The notes under the pieces were generated by a model. That model was not told the origin of the DNA. It was given only the letters and a program-made list of their open reading frames with translations, and did no database searches. A program made the position numbers and the translations under genes. From Sphingopyxis fribergensis (lineage in GTDB: Bacteria > Pseudomonadota > Alphaproteobacteria > Sphingomonadales > Sphingomonadaceae): DNA of 64,000 bases. The DNA lies in contig NZ_CP009122.1 of assembly GCF_000803645.1 (NCBI RefSeq), positions 1,278,501 to 1,342,500 of the forward strand. Direction: 5' to 3'. The first letter of the stretch is position 1; each line of letters starts with the position of its first letter. Shown here piece by piece: positions 24,866 through 33,789 of this stretch.

Positions 24866-26559
24866 GAACAGCGGTTCCACCCCGCGCCGCGTACCGCGCG
24901 TCCCGGCGTCGCACCGCTATGCTCGCCATTGCGCAACACGCCGACGCCGTTGACGAACACATCGCGCATGCCGACCGAATATTGGTGCGGCTTTTCGAAA
25001 GTCGAGCGGTCGCCGATCGTTGCCGGGTCGAACACGACGACATCGGCATAATAGCCGGGCTTGAGCGCACCGCGATCCTTGATGCCCAGGTTGGTCGCGG
25101 GCAGGGTGGTGAGCCGGTACACCGCTTGTTCGAGCGAGATCAGCTTCTCGTCGCGGACATAGCGGCCGAGCAGCCGCGAAAAATTGCCATAGGTGCGCGG
25201 ATGCGCCCCCGATTTCAGGAAAACACCCTCGGCCGCCTGCGACGCGGCGTCCGAGCCGAAACTCATCCAGGGCAGCTGGACCTGCTTGCGCACATTATCC
25301 TCGGACATGAGGAAATAGACGGTGCCGACGCGCGAGCCGTCCTCGACGACAAGGTCCATCGCGGTTTCCTCGGGGCTTTTTCCGCGCATCGCCGCAACCT
25401 CGGCGAGCGTCTTGCCGGTCAGCGGTTTCAGCGCGTCATTCTTGAATCCCGACAGGATCATCTTGTCGGCGCCCGCGCCGAAATAAAGATTTTCCCAGTC
25501 GCTGCCCGGCTGTTTCATCTCGGCCGCGACGCGCGCGCGGATCGCGGGGTCCTTCAGCCGCTTGATCCATTCTTCCAGCCCGCCCGCCTGCACCCACGTG
25601 GGCATCGCGGCGTCGAGCCCGGTCGCGCCCGCAGTATAGGTGTACATGTCGGTCGTGATCTTCAGCCCCTCGGCGCGCGCGTCCTCGATCTTCTTCACGA
25701 TCGTGTCGAGCTTGCTCCAGTTGCTCCGCCCTGCCATTTTCAGGTGATAGATTTCGGCCGGCGCCCCTGAGCGGCGCGAAATGTCGATCAACTCGTCGAC
25801 GGCTTCCTCAATCCGGTCGCCTTCGGAGCGCATATGGCTGATATACATGCCGCCACATTTCGCCGCCTCGCTGGTCAGCGCGACCAGCTCATCGGTCTCG
25901 GCGTAGGAGCCGGGGGCATAGATGATCGAGCTGCCGACTCCCATCGCGCCATCGTTCATCGCCTGTTTCACCAGCGCCCGCATGCGCGTCAGCTGCTCGG
26001 GCGTCGGATCGACATCGCCTTCGCCGAGTTCATGGACCCGCACCGTCGCGGCACCGACGAAACTCGCGATATTGGTCGATACCCCGCGCTTTTCCAGCCA
26101 GCCGAAATAATCGCCGAGCGTCGTCCATTCGATCGGATATTTGATGTCGCCCTGCCGTTCGGTCTCGAGGGCCTTCATCGTGGCGTTCATCGGCCCCATC
26201 GACCAGCCTTCGCCCATCACCTCCAGCGTGACGCCCTGGCGGATATCGCTTTGGCTCTTCGGATCGACGATCAGCGACTCGGTCGCCCAGCTTAGCATGT
26301 TTATGAAGCCCGGCGCGACCGCCATGCCCTTGGCCGCGACCTCGGTCTTTGCGGTGCCGTCGACCTTGCCCACTGCGACGATGCGGTCATCCTTGATCGC
26401 GACATCGCCGACGACCGGCGCCTTTCCCGATCCGTCATAGATCGTCCCGCCGCGAATGATCAGGTCATAGGCGGGCGCCTGCGCGGCCGCTGATGCGGAC
26501 AAGAGCATCGAACTGCACAGCAGCACGCAGAAGGGTATGAAGCGCCGTTGCGATGCCAT
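24862..26559 (-). CDS. Exported N-acyl-D-amino-acid deacylase family protein
   Basis: The 565-residue protein has a signal peptide (through LLSASAAAQA) and the amidohydrolase fold of D-aminoacylases: YDLIIRGGTIYDGSG, then H242 in ISHMRSEGD, H272-K274 in IYHLKMAG and D437 in FGSDAAS. The normal metal-binding HxH after PGFID is replaced by APGFINMLSW (82-91), and the bridging Cys by Glu in GEGWSMGP (116-123). It therefore belongs to a variant with at most a single-metal site. The ATG at 26559 follows TTGGAG. It is the second gene behind the XRE-cupin regulator. It probably removes acyl groups from D-amino acids or cleaves related D-peptides in the periplasm, though the altered site leaves this open. 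Confidence 0.88.
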   Translation of the reverse strand: MASQRRFIPFCVLLCSSMLLSASAAAQAPAYDLIIRGGTIYDGSGKAPVVGDVAIKDDRIVAVGKVDGTAKTEVAAKGMAVAPGFINMLSWATESLIVDPKSQSDIRQGVTLEVMGEGWSMGPMNATMKALETERQGDIKYPIEWTTLGDYFGWLEKRGVSTNIASFVGAATVRVHELGEGDVDPTPEQLTRMRALVKQAMNDGAMGVGSSIIYAPGSYAETDELVALTSEAAKCGGMYISHMRSEGDRIEEAVDELIDISRRSGAPAEIYHLKMAGRSNWSKLDTIVKKIEDARAEGLKITTDMYTYTAGATGLDAAMPTWVQAGGLEEWIKRLKDPAIRARVAAEMKQPGSDWENLYFGAGADKMILSGFKNDALKPLTGKTLAEVAAMRGKSPEETAMDLVVEDGSRVGTVYFLMSEDNVRKQVQLPWMSFGSDAASQAAEGVFLKSGAHPRTYGNFSRLLGRYVRDEKLISLEQAVYRLTTLPATNLGIKDRGALKPGYYADVVVFDPATIGDRSTFEKPHQYSVGMRDVFVNGVGVLRNGEHSGATPGRAVRGAGWNRCS

Positions 26560-26580
26560 TTGTTTCTCCAAAGTTGGGGT

Positions 26581-27204
26581 TTAGCCGTGCAAGCTCATCA
26601 AACTGTCCATCAGCCCGTCGTCGGCGCTCGAACAGACGCCGAGCACCAGCGCCTCCTCATATCCCTCGGCGACGACATAGGCGTGGCCCATCGACGAATC
26701 GAGATAGATGCCTTGACCGGTCTTGAGCGCGACAGGATCGTAGAATTCGGTGTGAATCTCGACTTCGCCTTCGAGGACAAAGATGAATTCCTCGCCCTGA
26801 TGCCGGACCAGATCGCCAAACTCGCGCGCGCTATGCGCGCGAATTCGCGTGATGATCGGGATCATCCGCTTTTGCCGGAGGTCCGTGCAGAGATAGTGAT
26901 AATCATAATTGTCGGTGGTGACGCGTACCGCCTGGTCGATCGTGCCGATGCTGCGGCGGCCGGTCACGCGCGGGGTCGCGCCCTCGTCATCTTCGGCGAA
27001 CAGGTCCGACATGCGGATGCTCAATCGCTGGCTGAGCTGCTGGAGCTTGTCATAGCTCAGCGTCAGCCGGTCATGCTCGACCTTCGACAGCGTCGACACC
27101 GGGATACCCGATTTCGCGCTCATTTCCTTGAGCGTCCAGCCGTTTCGCGAGCGAATGCTCTTCATAACCGTGCCGAGTGTCGGCGGCGTAGAATGATCCG
27201 CCAT
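26581..27204 (-). CDS. XRE-cupin transcriptional regulator
   Basis: The 207-residue protein joins an N-terminal XRE helix-turn-helix (about residues 10-70; WTLKEMSAKSGIPVSTLSKVE) to a C-terminal cupin_2 domain (about 100-195; GEEFIFVLEGEVEIHTEF and GQGIYLDSSMGHAYVV). Regulators of this build often repress amino-acid, polyamine or peptide catabolic genes and sense the substrate in the cupin. The ATG at 27204 is preferred; one at 27216 is possible. It is read with the deacylase gene 21 bp downstream and is divergent from the beta-lactamase-fold gene. A CCAATCAGGA element sits in its promoter and a near-copy precedes TBDT 3, its likely targets. Confidence 0.9.
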   Translation of the reverse strand: MADHSTPPTLGTVMKSIRSRNGWTLKEMSAKSGIPVSTLSKVEHDRLTLSYDKLQQLSQRLSIRMSDLFAEDDEGATPRVTGRRSIGTIDQAVRVTTDNYDYHYLCTDLRQKRMIPIITRIRAHSAREFGDLVRHQGEEFIFVLEGEVEIHTEFYDPVALKTGQGIYLDSSMGHAYVVAEGYEEALVLGVCSSADDGLMDSLMSLHG

Positions 27205-27223
27205 CAGTTTTTCCATTCCATAT

Positions 27224-27280
27224 TTGACAATTTTCCAATCAGGATCATTATGTCCCTATCGGGCCAACAGATGTTGGTCC
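27224..27280 (+). promoter_or_regulatory. Promoter/operator region of the beta-lactamase-fold gene 1
   Basis: TTGACA (27224-27229), five bases, then CCAATCAGGATCAT and a possible -10 CATTAT form a promoter-like unit. The same TTGACA-N5-CCAATYAGGA layout occurs at 30352. A second imperfect palindrome, CCAACA-GA-TGTTGG within GGGCCAACAGATGTTGGTCC, follows at about 27261-27280. This region is divergent to the XRE-cupin gene, so autoregulation is likely. Confidence 0.55.
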
Positions 27281-27346
27281 CTTGGTAAGGGGTCGCGCGG
27301 CTTGCTGCAAGGTGTGACAGGCTGCGATAAGGAAAAGGGGAAAGCG

Positions 27347-29326
27347 ATGCGTTTCATCCGCAAGGCGATGATCGGGCTGGCGGCGTTTGCCGCGCTGCCA
27401 CTGGCGGCGCAGGGGCCAGTGCCGGCGCCGACGGTAAAGAAAGCCGAAGCGGCTGCCGTGCCGGTGGCAAAATCCGCTGCGGCGGCGGTCGCGCTCGACG
27501 CGAAGGATCTCGAAGCCTGGCTTGACGGTTATCTGCCCTATGCGCTCGAACGCGCGCGCATTCCGGGTGCCGTGGTCGTCGTCGTTCGCGGCAATCAGGT
27601 CGTTCTGGAAAAGGGCTATGGCTTCTCCGACGTGGCCAAGCGCGCGCCGGTGCTGCCCGAGACCACGCTTTTTCGGCCGGGATCGGTGTCGAAGCTGTTC
27701 ACCTGGACCGCGGTGATGCAGCAGGTCGAGGCGGGCAAGATCGACCTCGACAAGGACGTGAACACCTATCTCGATTTCAAAATTCCGCCCTATCAGGGCA
27801 AGCCGATCACGATGCGCAACATCATGACGCACACCGCGGGCTTCCAGGAATCGGTGCGCTATCTGATCAGCAGCGATCCCAAGGCGGTGATGACGCTGAA
27901 AAAGCAAATGCCGCTCGCGCTGCCCGACCGCGTTTTCGCGCCGGGCACGACGCCGGCCTATTCGAACTACGCGACCGCGCTCGCCGGCTATATTGTCGAG
28001 CGCGTCAGCGGCGAGCCGTTCGACGACTATATCGAAAATCACATCTTCAAGCCGCTGAACATGACGCATTCATCGTTCCGCCAGCCGCTTCCCGCGGGTC
28101 TCGCGCCGTATATGTCAAAGGGCTATCCCGACATCACGCAAAAGGCGAAGCCGTTCGAGCTGGTCATTCCAGCCCCGGCAGGCAGCCTGTCGGCGAGCGG
28201 CGCCGATATGGGCAAGTTCATGATTGCGCACCTGAATGACGGCGCGGGCCTCTTGAAGCCTGAGACCACCAAGCAGATGCACGACTTCAAGGCGCCCGGC
28301 GTCGGCCCGCTCAACAGCATGGCGCTCGGTTTCTACGAACAATGGGTCAACGGTCACCGCGCGATCGCGCATGGCGGCGACACCGTCTGGTTCCACTCCT
28401 ATCTTTGGCTGTTCCCCGATGCCGACATCGGCGTCTACATCTCGATGAACAGCGCCGGGACACAGGGCGATGCGGGCGCGATCCGCAGCGCATTGTTCCA
28501 CAAATTCGCCGACCGCTATCTGCCCGGCACGGAAAAGCCCGGACAGGTCGATGCGAAGACCGCCGCCCAGCATGCGCAAATGATGGTCGGAAACTACATC
28601 AGCAGCCGCGGGTCGTTCACCAATTTCATGAGCCTGTTCGGCCTGCTCGGGCAGACGACGATCTCGCTGACCGAGGATGGCAAGATCACGCTGCCCGGGC
28701 TTGACGGCCTTGGGGCCGGCGCGCGCGACTGGGTCGAGGTCGAGCCCTTCGTGTGGCGCGACACCGGCACCAACGAGCGCGTCGCCGCCGAGGTCAAGGA
28801 CGGTCGCGTCGTGCGCTGGAGCGTCGATGGCGGTTCGCCCTTCATGGTGTTCGAACCGGCGCCGTTCGCGGTGAATGCCGCGTGGCTCAACCCGGCGCTG
28901 ATCTTCGCCTTTGGCATCATCCTGCTCGCGGCGCTGGCCTGGCCGGTGCGTGCGCTGGTGCGTCGCAGCTTCAAGGCCGATTTCGCGCTCGAGGGTAAGG
29001 CGCGCCGCGCCTATCGCCTGTCGCGTGTCTTCGCGTGGCTCGCGATTGGCGCGCTCGCCGGTTGGTTCGGGCTGATCGCAGCCTTCTCGGCCGACATCGG
29101 CGCGATCGGCGGCCCGCTCGACTGGTTGATCCACCTGCTGCGCATCGCGACGCCGCTTGCCGCCTTCGGCCTGCTCATCACCGCGGGCTGGCATTTGTGG
29201 CTCAGCATCAAGGACAAGCGCCGGTGGACGATGAAGCTCGGCGCCGTGCTGCTGATCCTCGCGGCTCTGGTGCTGGTCTGGGTCACGCTGGTCTTCCATC
29301 TCTATGGCTTCGGGATGGTCTATTGA
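27347..29326 (+). CDS. Serine beta-lactamase-fold hydrolase with C-terminal membrane domain
   Basis: The 659-residue precursor has a signal peptide (MRFIRKAMIGLAAFAALPLA) and a class C beta-lactamase/DD-peptidase-like domain with S113-x-x-K116 (GSVSKLF), Y205-x-N207 (YSNY) and HGG near 342. After a beta-rich linker, four hydrophobic helices (about 515-655) anchor it in the inner membrane with the catalytic domain in the periplasm. This architecture fits D-stereospecific esterases, amidases and peptidases rather than resistance enzymes. The ATG follows AAGGGG, six bases upstream. Its stop overlaps the dgcA-type gene by one base, and the context suggests hydrolysis of D-amino-acid peptides or muropeptides. 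Confidence 0.9.
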   Translation: MRFIRKAMIGLAAFAALPLAAQGPVPAPTVKKAEAAAVPVAKSAAAAVALDAKDLEAWLDGYLPYALERARIPGAVVVVVRGNQVVLEKGYGFSDVAKRAPVLPETTLFRPGSVSKLFTWTAVMQQVEAGKIDLDKDVNTYLDFKIPPYQGKPITMRNIMTHTAGFQESVRYLISSDPKAVMTLKKQMPLALPDRVFAPGTTPAYSNYATALAGYIVERVSGEPFDDYIENHIFKPLNMTHSSFRQPLPAGLAPYMSKGYPDITQKAKPFELVIPAPAGSLSASGADMGKFMIAHLNDGAGLLKPETTKQMHDFKAPGVGPLNSMALGFYEQWVNGHRAIAHGGDTVWFHSYLWLFPDADIGVYISMNSAGTQGDAGAIRSALFHKFADRYLPGTEKPGQVDAKTAAQHAQMMVGNYISSRGSFTNFMSLFGLLGQTTISLTEDGKITLPGLDGLGAGARDWVEVEPFVWRDTGTNERVAAEVKDGRVVRWSVDGGSPFMVFEPAPFAVNAAWLNPALIFAFGIILLAALAWPVRALVRRSFKADFALEGKARRAYRLSRVFAWLAIGALAGWFGLIAAFSADIGAIGGPLDWLIHLLRIATPLAAFGLLITAGWHLWLSIKDKRRWTMKLGAVLLILAALVLVWVTLVFHLYGFGMVY

Positions 29327-30333
29327 TGGCGACGCAGAGCATGCGGGAATTGACGCTCGACCTTCGGGTCGAGCGTTTTCCTTATCATCAGCCTTTCCGC
29401 ATTTCGGGCCATGTCTTCACCGAGACCGCGCTGCTCGTCGCCGAACTTTCGGACGGCACGCATGTCGGGCGCGGCGAGGGCGCCGGGGTCTATTATCTTG
29501 GCGACGACATCGACCATATGCTGGCCGAGGCGACGCGCGTGCGCGGCGCGATCGAAGACGGCGCGACGCGCGCGGATCTGCAAGAACTTCTTCCTCCCGG
29601 CGGCGCGCGCAACGCGCTGGACTGCGCCTTCTGGGATCTGGAGGCGAAGCAGACGGGGCTTCCCGTGTGGGAACTCGTGGGATTGAAGCCGCCCAAGGCG
29701 CTGCGCTCGACGCTGACGCTGGGTGCCGACCGCGCGGAGACGATGGCGAAAGCCGCACTGGCGATCGATCCCGAAGCACCGATCAAGGTCAAGCTGACGG
29801 GCGACCTTAGGGACGACATTGCACGTGTCGTCGCAATCCGCACCGCGCGTCCGCACGCGTGGATCGGCGTCGACGCCAACCAGGGCTATGACGTCGCGAC
29901 GCTTGCCGAGCTGTTGCCCGTGCTGGTGTCGAGCCGCGTCGCGCAACTGGAACAGCCGCTGAAGCGCGGGCGCGAGGCCGATCTTGACGGGTTGAAACGG
30001 CCCTTGCCGTTCGTCGCCGACGAAAGCGCGCTGTCGCTCGCCGACACGGCCTCGCTCGTCGGCCGGTTCGACGTCGTGAACATCAAGCTGGATAAATGCG
30101 GCGGGCTGACCGAGGGACTGGCGATCGCGCGGCAGGCGAAGAAGCTCGGTCTCGACGTCATGGTCGGAAACATGATGGGGACCAGCCTGTCGATGGCGCC
30201 GTCGTTCATCGTCGGGCAGCTGTGCGACATCGTCGACCTCGACGGGCCGACATTTCTCGCGCGCGATCGCGATCCGGGCGTCAGCTATCGCGATGGCATG
30301 ATCCATTGTCCGGCGGAAATTTGGGGCAATTGA
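29326..30333 (+). CDS. dgcA: N-acetyl-D-glutamate racemase DgcA / dipeptide epimerase-type enolase-superfamily enzyme
   Basis: The 335-residue protein is an enolase-superfamily member of the Ala-Glu epimerase branch: the two-lysine K154-x-K156 (IKVKL) on strand 2, metal ligands D183 (VDANQG), E209 (LEQPL) and D232 (ADESA), and K254 in NIKLDKCGG on the opposite face. This two-base arrangement fits 1,1-proton transfer. Two roles are known for such proteins: L-Ala-D/L-Glu epimerase in murein recycling, and DgcA, which epimerises N-acetyl-D-Glu formed by DgcN. A dgcN-type gene in the same locus favours DgcA. It overlaps the upstream hydrolase stop (TGATG). Confidence 0.85.
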   Translation: MATQSMRELTLDLRVERFPYHQPFRISGHVFTETALLVAELSDGTHVGRGEGAGVYYLGDDIDHMLAEATRVRGAIEDGATRADLQELLPPGGARNALDCAFWDLEAKQTGLPVWELVGLKPPKALRSTLTLGADRAETMAKAALAIDPEAPIKVKLTGDLRDDIARVVAIRTARPHAWIGVDANQGYDVATLAELLPVLVSSRVAQLEQPLKRGREADLDGLKRPLPFVADESALSLADTASLVGRFDVVNIKLDKCGGLTEGLAIARQAKKLGLDVMVGNMMGTSLSMAPSFIVGQLCDIVDLDGPTFLARDRDPGVSYRDGMIHCPAEIWGN

Positions 30334-30336
30334 CTA

Positions 30337-30376
30337 ATTGTCCCAATTGGGTTGACATTTCTCCAATTAGGACAAT
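30337..30376. promoter_or_regulatory. Large inverted-repeat operator in TBDT 3 promoter
   Basis: ATTGTCCCAATTGG (30337-30350) and CCAATTAGGACAAT (30363-30376) are reverse complements at 13 of 14 bases, separated by 12 bp. The TTGACA at 30352-30357 lies in the gap and the right arm fills the spacer of that promoter. The right arm is 11/14 identical to 27235-27248 beside the XRE-cupin gene, its probable binding protein. Confidence 0.65.
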
Positions 30377-30538
30377 AGTCGCAAAAGTGAAATCTTCTGG
30401 GTGGGGATCAAATGATCGGTGAGCGCGGTTTGGCGCCCACCGTTCGGCGCTTCTGGGGCAACGAGTCGCCTGGAATATTATAACGATAACATAATGATAA
30501 CTTATGGGGCCGCAGTGCGGCCAAACTCTGGGGACGAG

Positions 30539-32728
30539 ATGATGAAACAGGGACTCTTTATCGCAGCAAGCATGGCCGCAGTCGCCGCCGCGATGCCGGC
30601 ACAGGCGCAAGAAGCCGCCGCCGTCGAAGCATCGGGCGAAATCGTCGTGACCGCGCAGAAGCGCGTCCAGAATGTGCAGGACGTGCCAATCTCGATCGCG
30701 GTCGTCAGCGGCGAAGTCCTGCAGGAGCAGGGCTCGGCCTCGCTCGTCGACTACGCGGGCTATGTGCCCGGCATGAACGTCAGCAACAGCGGCACGCCGG
30801 GTCAGACGACGATTACCCTGCGCGGCGTCGCACCGCTCAATGCCAGCCAGACCGTCGGCATCTATCTCGACGACGCGCCGGTCGGATCGAGCGCGATCTA
30901 CAACCGCGCGGGGGCGTTCACGATCGACCTCATGCCATATGACCTCGAACGGATCGAGGTGCTCAAGGGCCCGCAAGGCACGCTCTATGGCGCAAGCTCG
31001 ATCGGCGGGCTCGTCAAATATGTGACCGTCCAGCCGGACACGACGCAGTTCAAGGTCCGCGCCGGGGTCGAGGGTTTCGCGATCAAGGGCAGCGACGGGC
31101 TCGGCTGGGGCGCGCAGGCGATGGTCAATGTGCCGATCATTCAGGACAAGCTTGCGGTCAGCGGCAGCTTCGCGTGGCGCAGCACCCCGGGCTGGGTCGA
31201 CAGCGTCAACAATGCCGCGCTCAAGGACCAGAACGACTATGAACAGCGCGGCGGCCGCGCGGCCCTGCTGTGGACGCCGACGCCCGAATTCAACGTCAAG
31301 CTGGTCGGCATCTGGCAGTCGCTCGACTCCGAAGGCAATGGTCTCTACGCCGCCGACCTGACCGGCACGCGCCTCGGCGACGGGCGGTCGTACAATAATT
31401 ACGTCCCCGAATCCTATGACATCGATCTCGATTATTATTCGGCGACGATCGACTATGATTTCGGCGCCGCGACGCTGACTTCGGCAACGACGTACAGCAA
31501 GACTCAGAGCAGGCAACTGCAGGATGCGAGCTATGCCTTCGGTGTCCTCTTCCCCTTGCTCACCGGCGACACGGTTCCTGCGGGGATTACGCCCTTCTCG
31601 CTCGATCTCGGGCTCAAGAAATGGACGCAGGAAGTCCGGCTCGCTTCGCCAAGTGGCGATCGCTTCGAATGGCTGATCGGCGGCTTCTTCACCGACGAGA
31701 CCACCAGCAACGCGCAGCTCGTCCGGTCGTATGACATGGCGGGCAATATCATCCCCGCACTCGATCCGCTCGCGATCGTCGGCCTGCCCGCGACCTACAA
31801 GGAGTATGCGGTCTTCGGTAACGCCACCTTCAAGCTCAGCGAGCAGTTCGAAATCACCGGCGGCCTCCGCTGGGCGCGCAACAAGCAGACCTTCCGCCAG
31901 ATCAGTTCGGGCGCGATCGTGCCGCAGGCCGACGATCCGGGCAAATCGGCCGAAAGCGTCTTCACTTACTCGATCAGTCCGCAATTCCACATCAATGAGG
32001 ACGCGATGCTCTATGCGCGTCTTGCCACCGGCTACCGTCCGGGCGGCCCGAACGTCATCGTGCCCAATGTGCCACCGACGGTCGATGCCGACCGGATGAA
32101 AAACTATGAAATCGGGCTGAAGGCCGACTTCGTCGATCGCCTCGTTTCGGTCGATGTCGCGATCTTCATGATGGACTGGACCGATATTCAGGTCGTGCGC
32201 TCCTTCGGCGGCGTGTCGGGCGGGGCGAACGGCGGCAAGGCGCGAAGCAAGGGCATCGAGGGCAGTTTCGCGCTGCGTCCGGCACCTGGTCTGACCCTTA
32301 GCGCGACGGGCAGCTACACCGACGCCTCTCTGTCCGAAGATGTGCCCGACATCAGCGGCGTCGACGGCGATCGTCTGCCGGCCGTGCCGAAATTCAGTGG
32401 CGCGTTGCGCGCCGATTATGAATTCGAACTCGGCGGCGGCGACAAAGGCAGCTTCGGTGTGGGCATCCGCCACGCGAGCAGCCGCCTGTCGCTGGTCGAA
32501 AGCGATCCGCTCGTCGCGCGCGCCAAACCCTATACGTCGGTCGATCTCAATGCGTCGGTGACTTTGGGCGATCACTGGACAGCGCGCGCTTATGCCCGCA
32601 ATCTGTTCGACAATAAGGGGGAGATGGCGCGGACGACGATGGCTGACGGTCTCAACCAGCCGAGCTTCCTCGCGATTTCGCCGCTGCAGCCGCGGACGAT
32701 CGGCGTCGCGCTCGACATGGCTTTTTGA
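30539..32728 (+). CDS. TonB-dependent outer-membrane receptor (TBDT 3)
   Basis: The 729-residue precursor has a signal peptide (MMKQGLFIAASMAAVAAAMP, cleavage after AQAQ), a TonB box/plug (EIVVTAQKRVQNVQDVPISI; IEVLKGPQGTLYG) and a barrel ending in Phe. Two ATG codons in tandem (30539, 30542) follow GGGGACG. It stands between dgcA and dgcN with its own promoter and operator, and the next four genes follow with short gaps or overlaps. The likely cargo is a D-amino-acid-containing peptide or muropeptide, inferred only from the operon. Confidence 0.95.
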   Translation: MMKQGLFIAASMAAVAAAMPAQAQEAAAVEASGEIVVTAQKRVQNVQDVPISIAVVSGEVLQEQGSASLVDYAGYVPGMNVSNSGTPGQTTITLRGVAPLNASQTVGIYLDDAPVGSSAIYNRAGAFTIDLMPYDLERIEVLKGPQGTLYGASSIGGLVKYVTVQPDTTQFKVRAGVEGFAIKGSDGLGWGAQAMVNVPIIQDKLAVSGSFAWRSTPGWVDSVNNAALKDQNDYEQRGGRAALLWTPTPEFNVKLVGIWQSLDSEGNGLYAADLTGTRLGDGRSYNNYVPESYDIDLDYYSATIDYDFGAATLTSATTYSKTQSRQLQDASYAFGVLFPLLTGDTVPAGITPFSLDLGLKKWTQEVRLASPSGDRFEWLIGGFFTDETTSNAQLVRSYDMAGNIIPALDPLAIVGLPATYKEYAVFGNATFKLSEQFEITGGLRWARNKQTFRQISSGAIVPQADDPGKSAESVFTYSISPQFHINEDAMLYARLATGYRPGGPNVIVPNVPPTVDADRMKNYEIGLKADFVDRLVSVDVAIFMMDWTDIQVVRSFGGVSGGANGGKARSKGIEGSFALRPAPGLTLSATGSYTDASLSEDVPDISGVDGDRLPAVPKFSGALRADYEFELGGGDKGSFGVGIRHASSRLSLVESDPLVARAKPYTSVDLNASVTLGDHWTARAYARNLFDNKGEMARTTMADGLNQPSFLAISPLQPRTIGVALDMAF

Positions 32729-32748
32729 GCGGATTGGAGTTGGACCAG

Positions 32749-33789
32749 ATGAACGCGCCCGTCGGCAGGCTGGAGGACAGCCTGACCCTGCCGCAGCCCT
32801 ATTTGCTGTTCCTCGGCGACACGACCAACGCGGCCTATGCCAAGACCGCCTTTGGTCTCGCCGACTGGGCAGGGGACCGCTGCACGGGTGAATGGGCGAT
32901 CGACGGTTGCACCGTTTCGACCGGACTGCCGCGCCTGTCGCCCGCCGACGCGCGGGCGGCGGGGGCACGGTCGCTGGTGATCGGCGTCGCCAATCAGGGC
33001 GGGGTCATCGGCGCGGCGTGGGTCGCGGTGCTCGTCGAGGCGATGGAGGCGGGGCTCGACATCGTCAGCGGGCTCCACACCAAGCTTACGAGCGTAGCCG
33101 CGCTCGTCGAGGCGGCGCGGCGGACAGGGCAGCGGCTGATCGACATCCGCACCCCGCCGCCGTCGATCGCGGTGGGCACCGGGCGCAAACGGACGGGCAA
33201 GCGCCTGCTGACCGTCGGTACCGACTGTGCGCTCGGCAAGAAATACACCGCGCTCGCGTTGCATCGGGCCTTTGTGGGGCGCGGCCTCGACGCCGATTTC
33301 CGGGCGACGGGTCAGACGGGCATCATGATTGCGGGCGGCGGCATGCCGATGGACGCGGTCGTATCGGATTTCGAGGCCGGGGCCGCCGAAATGCTCAGCC
33401 CCGACGCGCCCACCGGTCACTGGGATGTGATCGAGGGACAGGGGTCGATCTTCAACCCCGCCTATGCCCCGGTGTCGCTCGGCCTGCTCCACGGCAGCCA
33501 GCCCGACGTGTTCGTCGTCTGTCACGACCCGACGCGCAGCGTGGTCCTCGGCATGGAAAGCTTTGCCTTGCCCTCGGTCGAGGAGGTGATCGACATGACG
33601 ATCCGCCTCGGCAGCCGCACCAATCCCGCGATCCGCTGTGGCGGCATCAGCTTCAACACGTCGAGCTATGACGCCGACGCGGCCGAGGCGGTGATGGCGG
33701 CCGAACGTGAACGCCTCGGGCTTCCCGTCGCCGATCCGATTCGTGGCGGCGCGGCGTTCGATGCACTTGTGGAAAGCATTCTCGCGTGA
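32749..33789 (+). CDS. dgcN: DUF1611 N-acetyltransferase DgcN
   Basis: The 346-residue protein is a DUF1611 family member. A P-loop GTDCALGKK lies at about 157-165 in the C-terminal domain, followed by GQTGIMIAGGGMPMDAVVSDF and HWDVIEGQGSI, both characteristic of the family. DgcN-type proteins N-acetylate D-glutamate as the first step of a D-Glu degradation route that continues with DgcA. The ATG follows TTGGAG by nine bases; a TTG overlapping the TBDT stop is less likely. Its TGA overlaps the GTG of the next gene (GTGA). The assignment rests on family and on dgcA nearby; other DUF1611 proteins of unknown role exist. Confidence 0.85.
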   Translation: MNAPVGRLEDSLTLPQPYLLFLGDTTNAAYAKTAFGLADWAGDRCTGEWAIDGCTVSTGLPRLSPADARAAGARSLVIGVANQGGVIGAAWVAVLVEAMEAGLDIVSGLHTKLTSVAALVEAARRTGQRLIDIRTPPPSIAVGTGRKRTGKRLLTVGTDCALGKKYTALALHRAFVGRGLDADFRATGQTGIMIAGGGMPMDAVVSDFEAGAAEMLSPDAPTGHWDVIEGQGSIFNPAYAPVSLGLLHGSQPDVFVVCHDPTRSVVLGMESFALPSVEEVIDMTIRLGSRTNPAIRCGGISFNTSSYDADAAEAVMAAERERLGLPVADPIRGGAAFDALVESILA

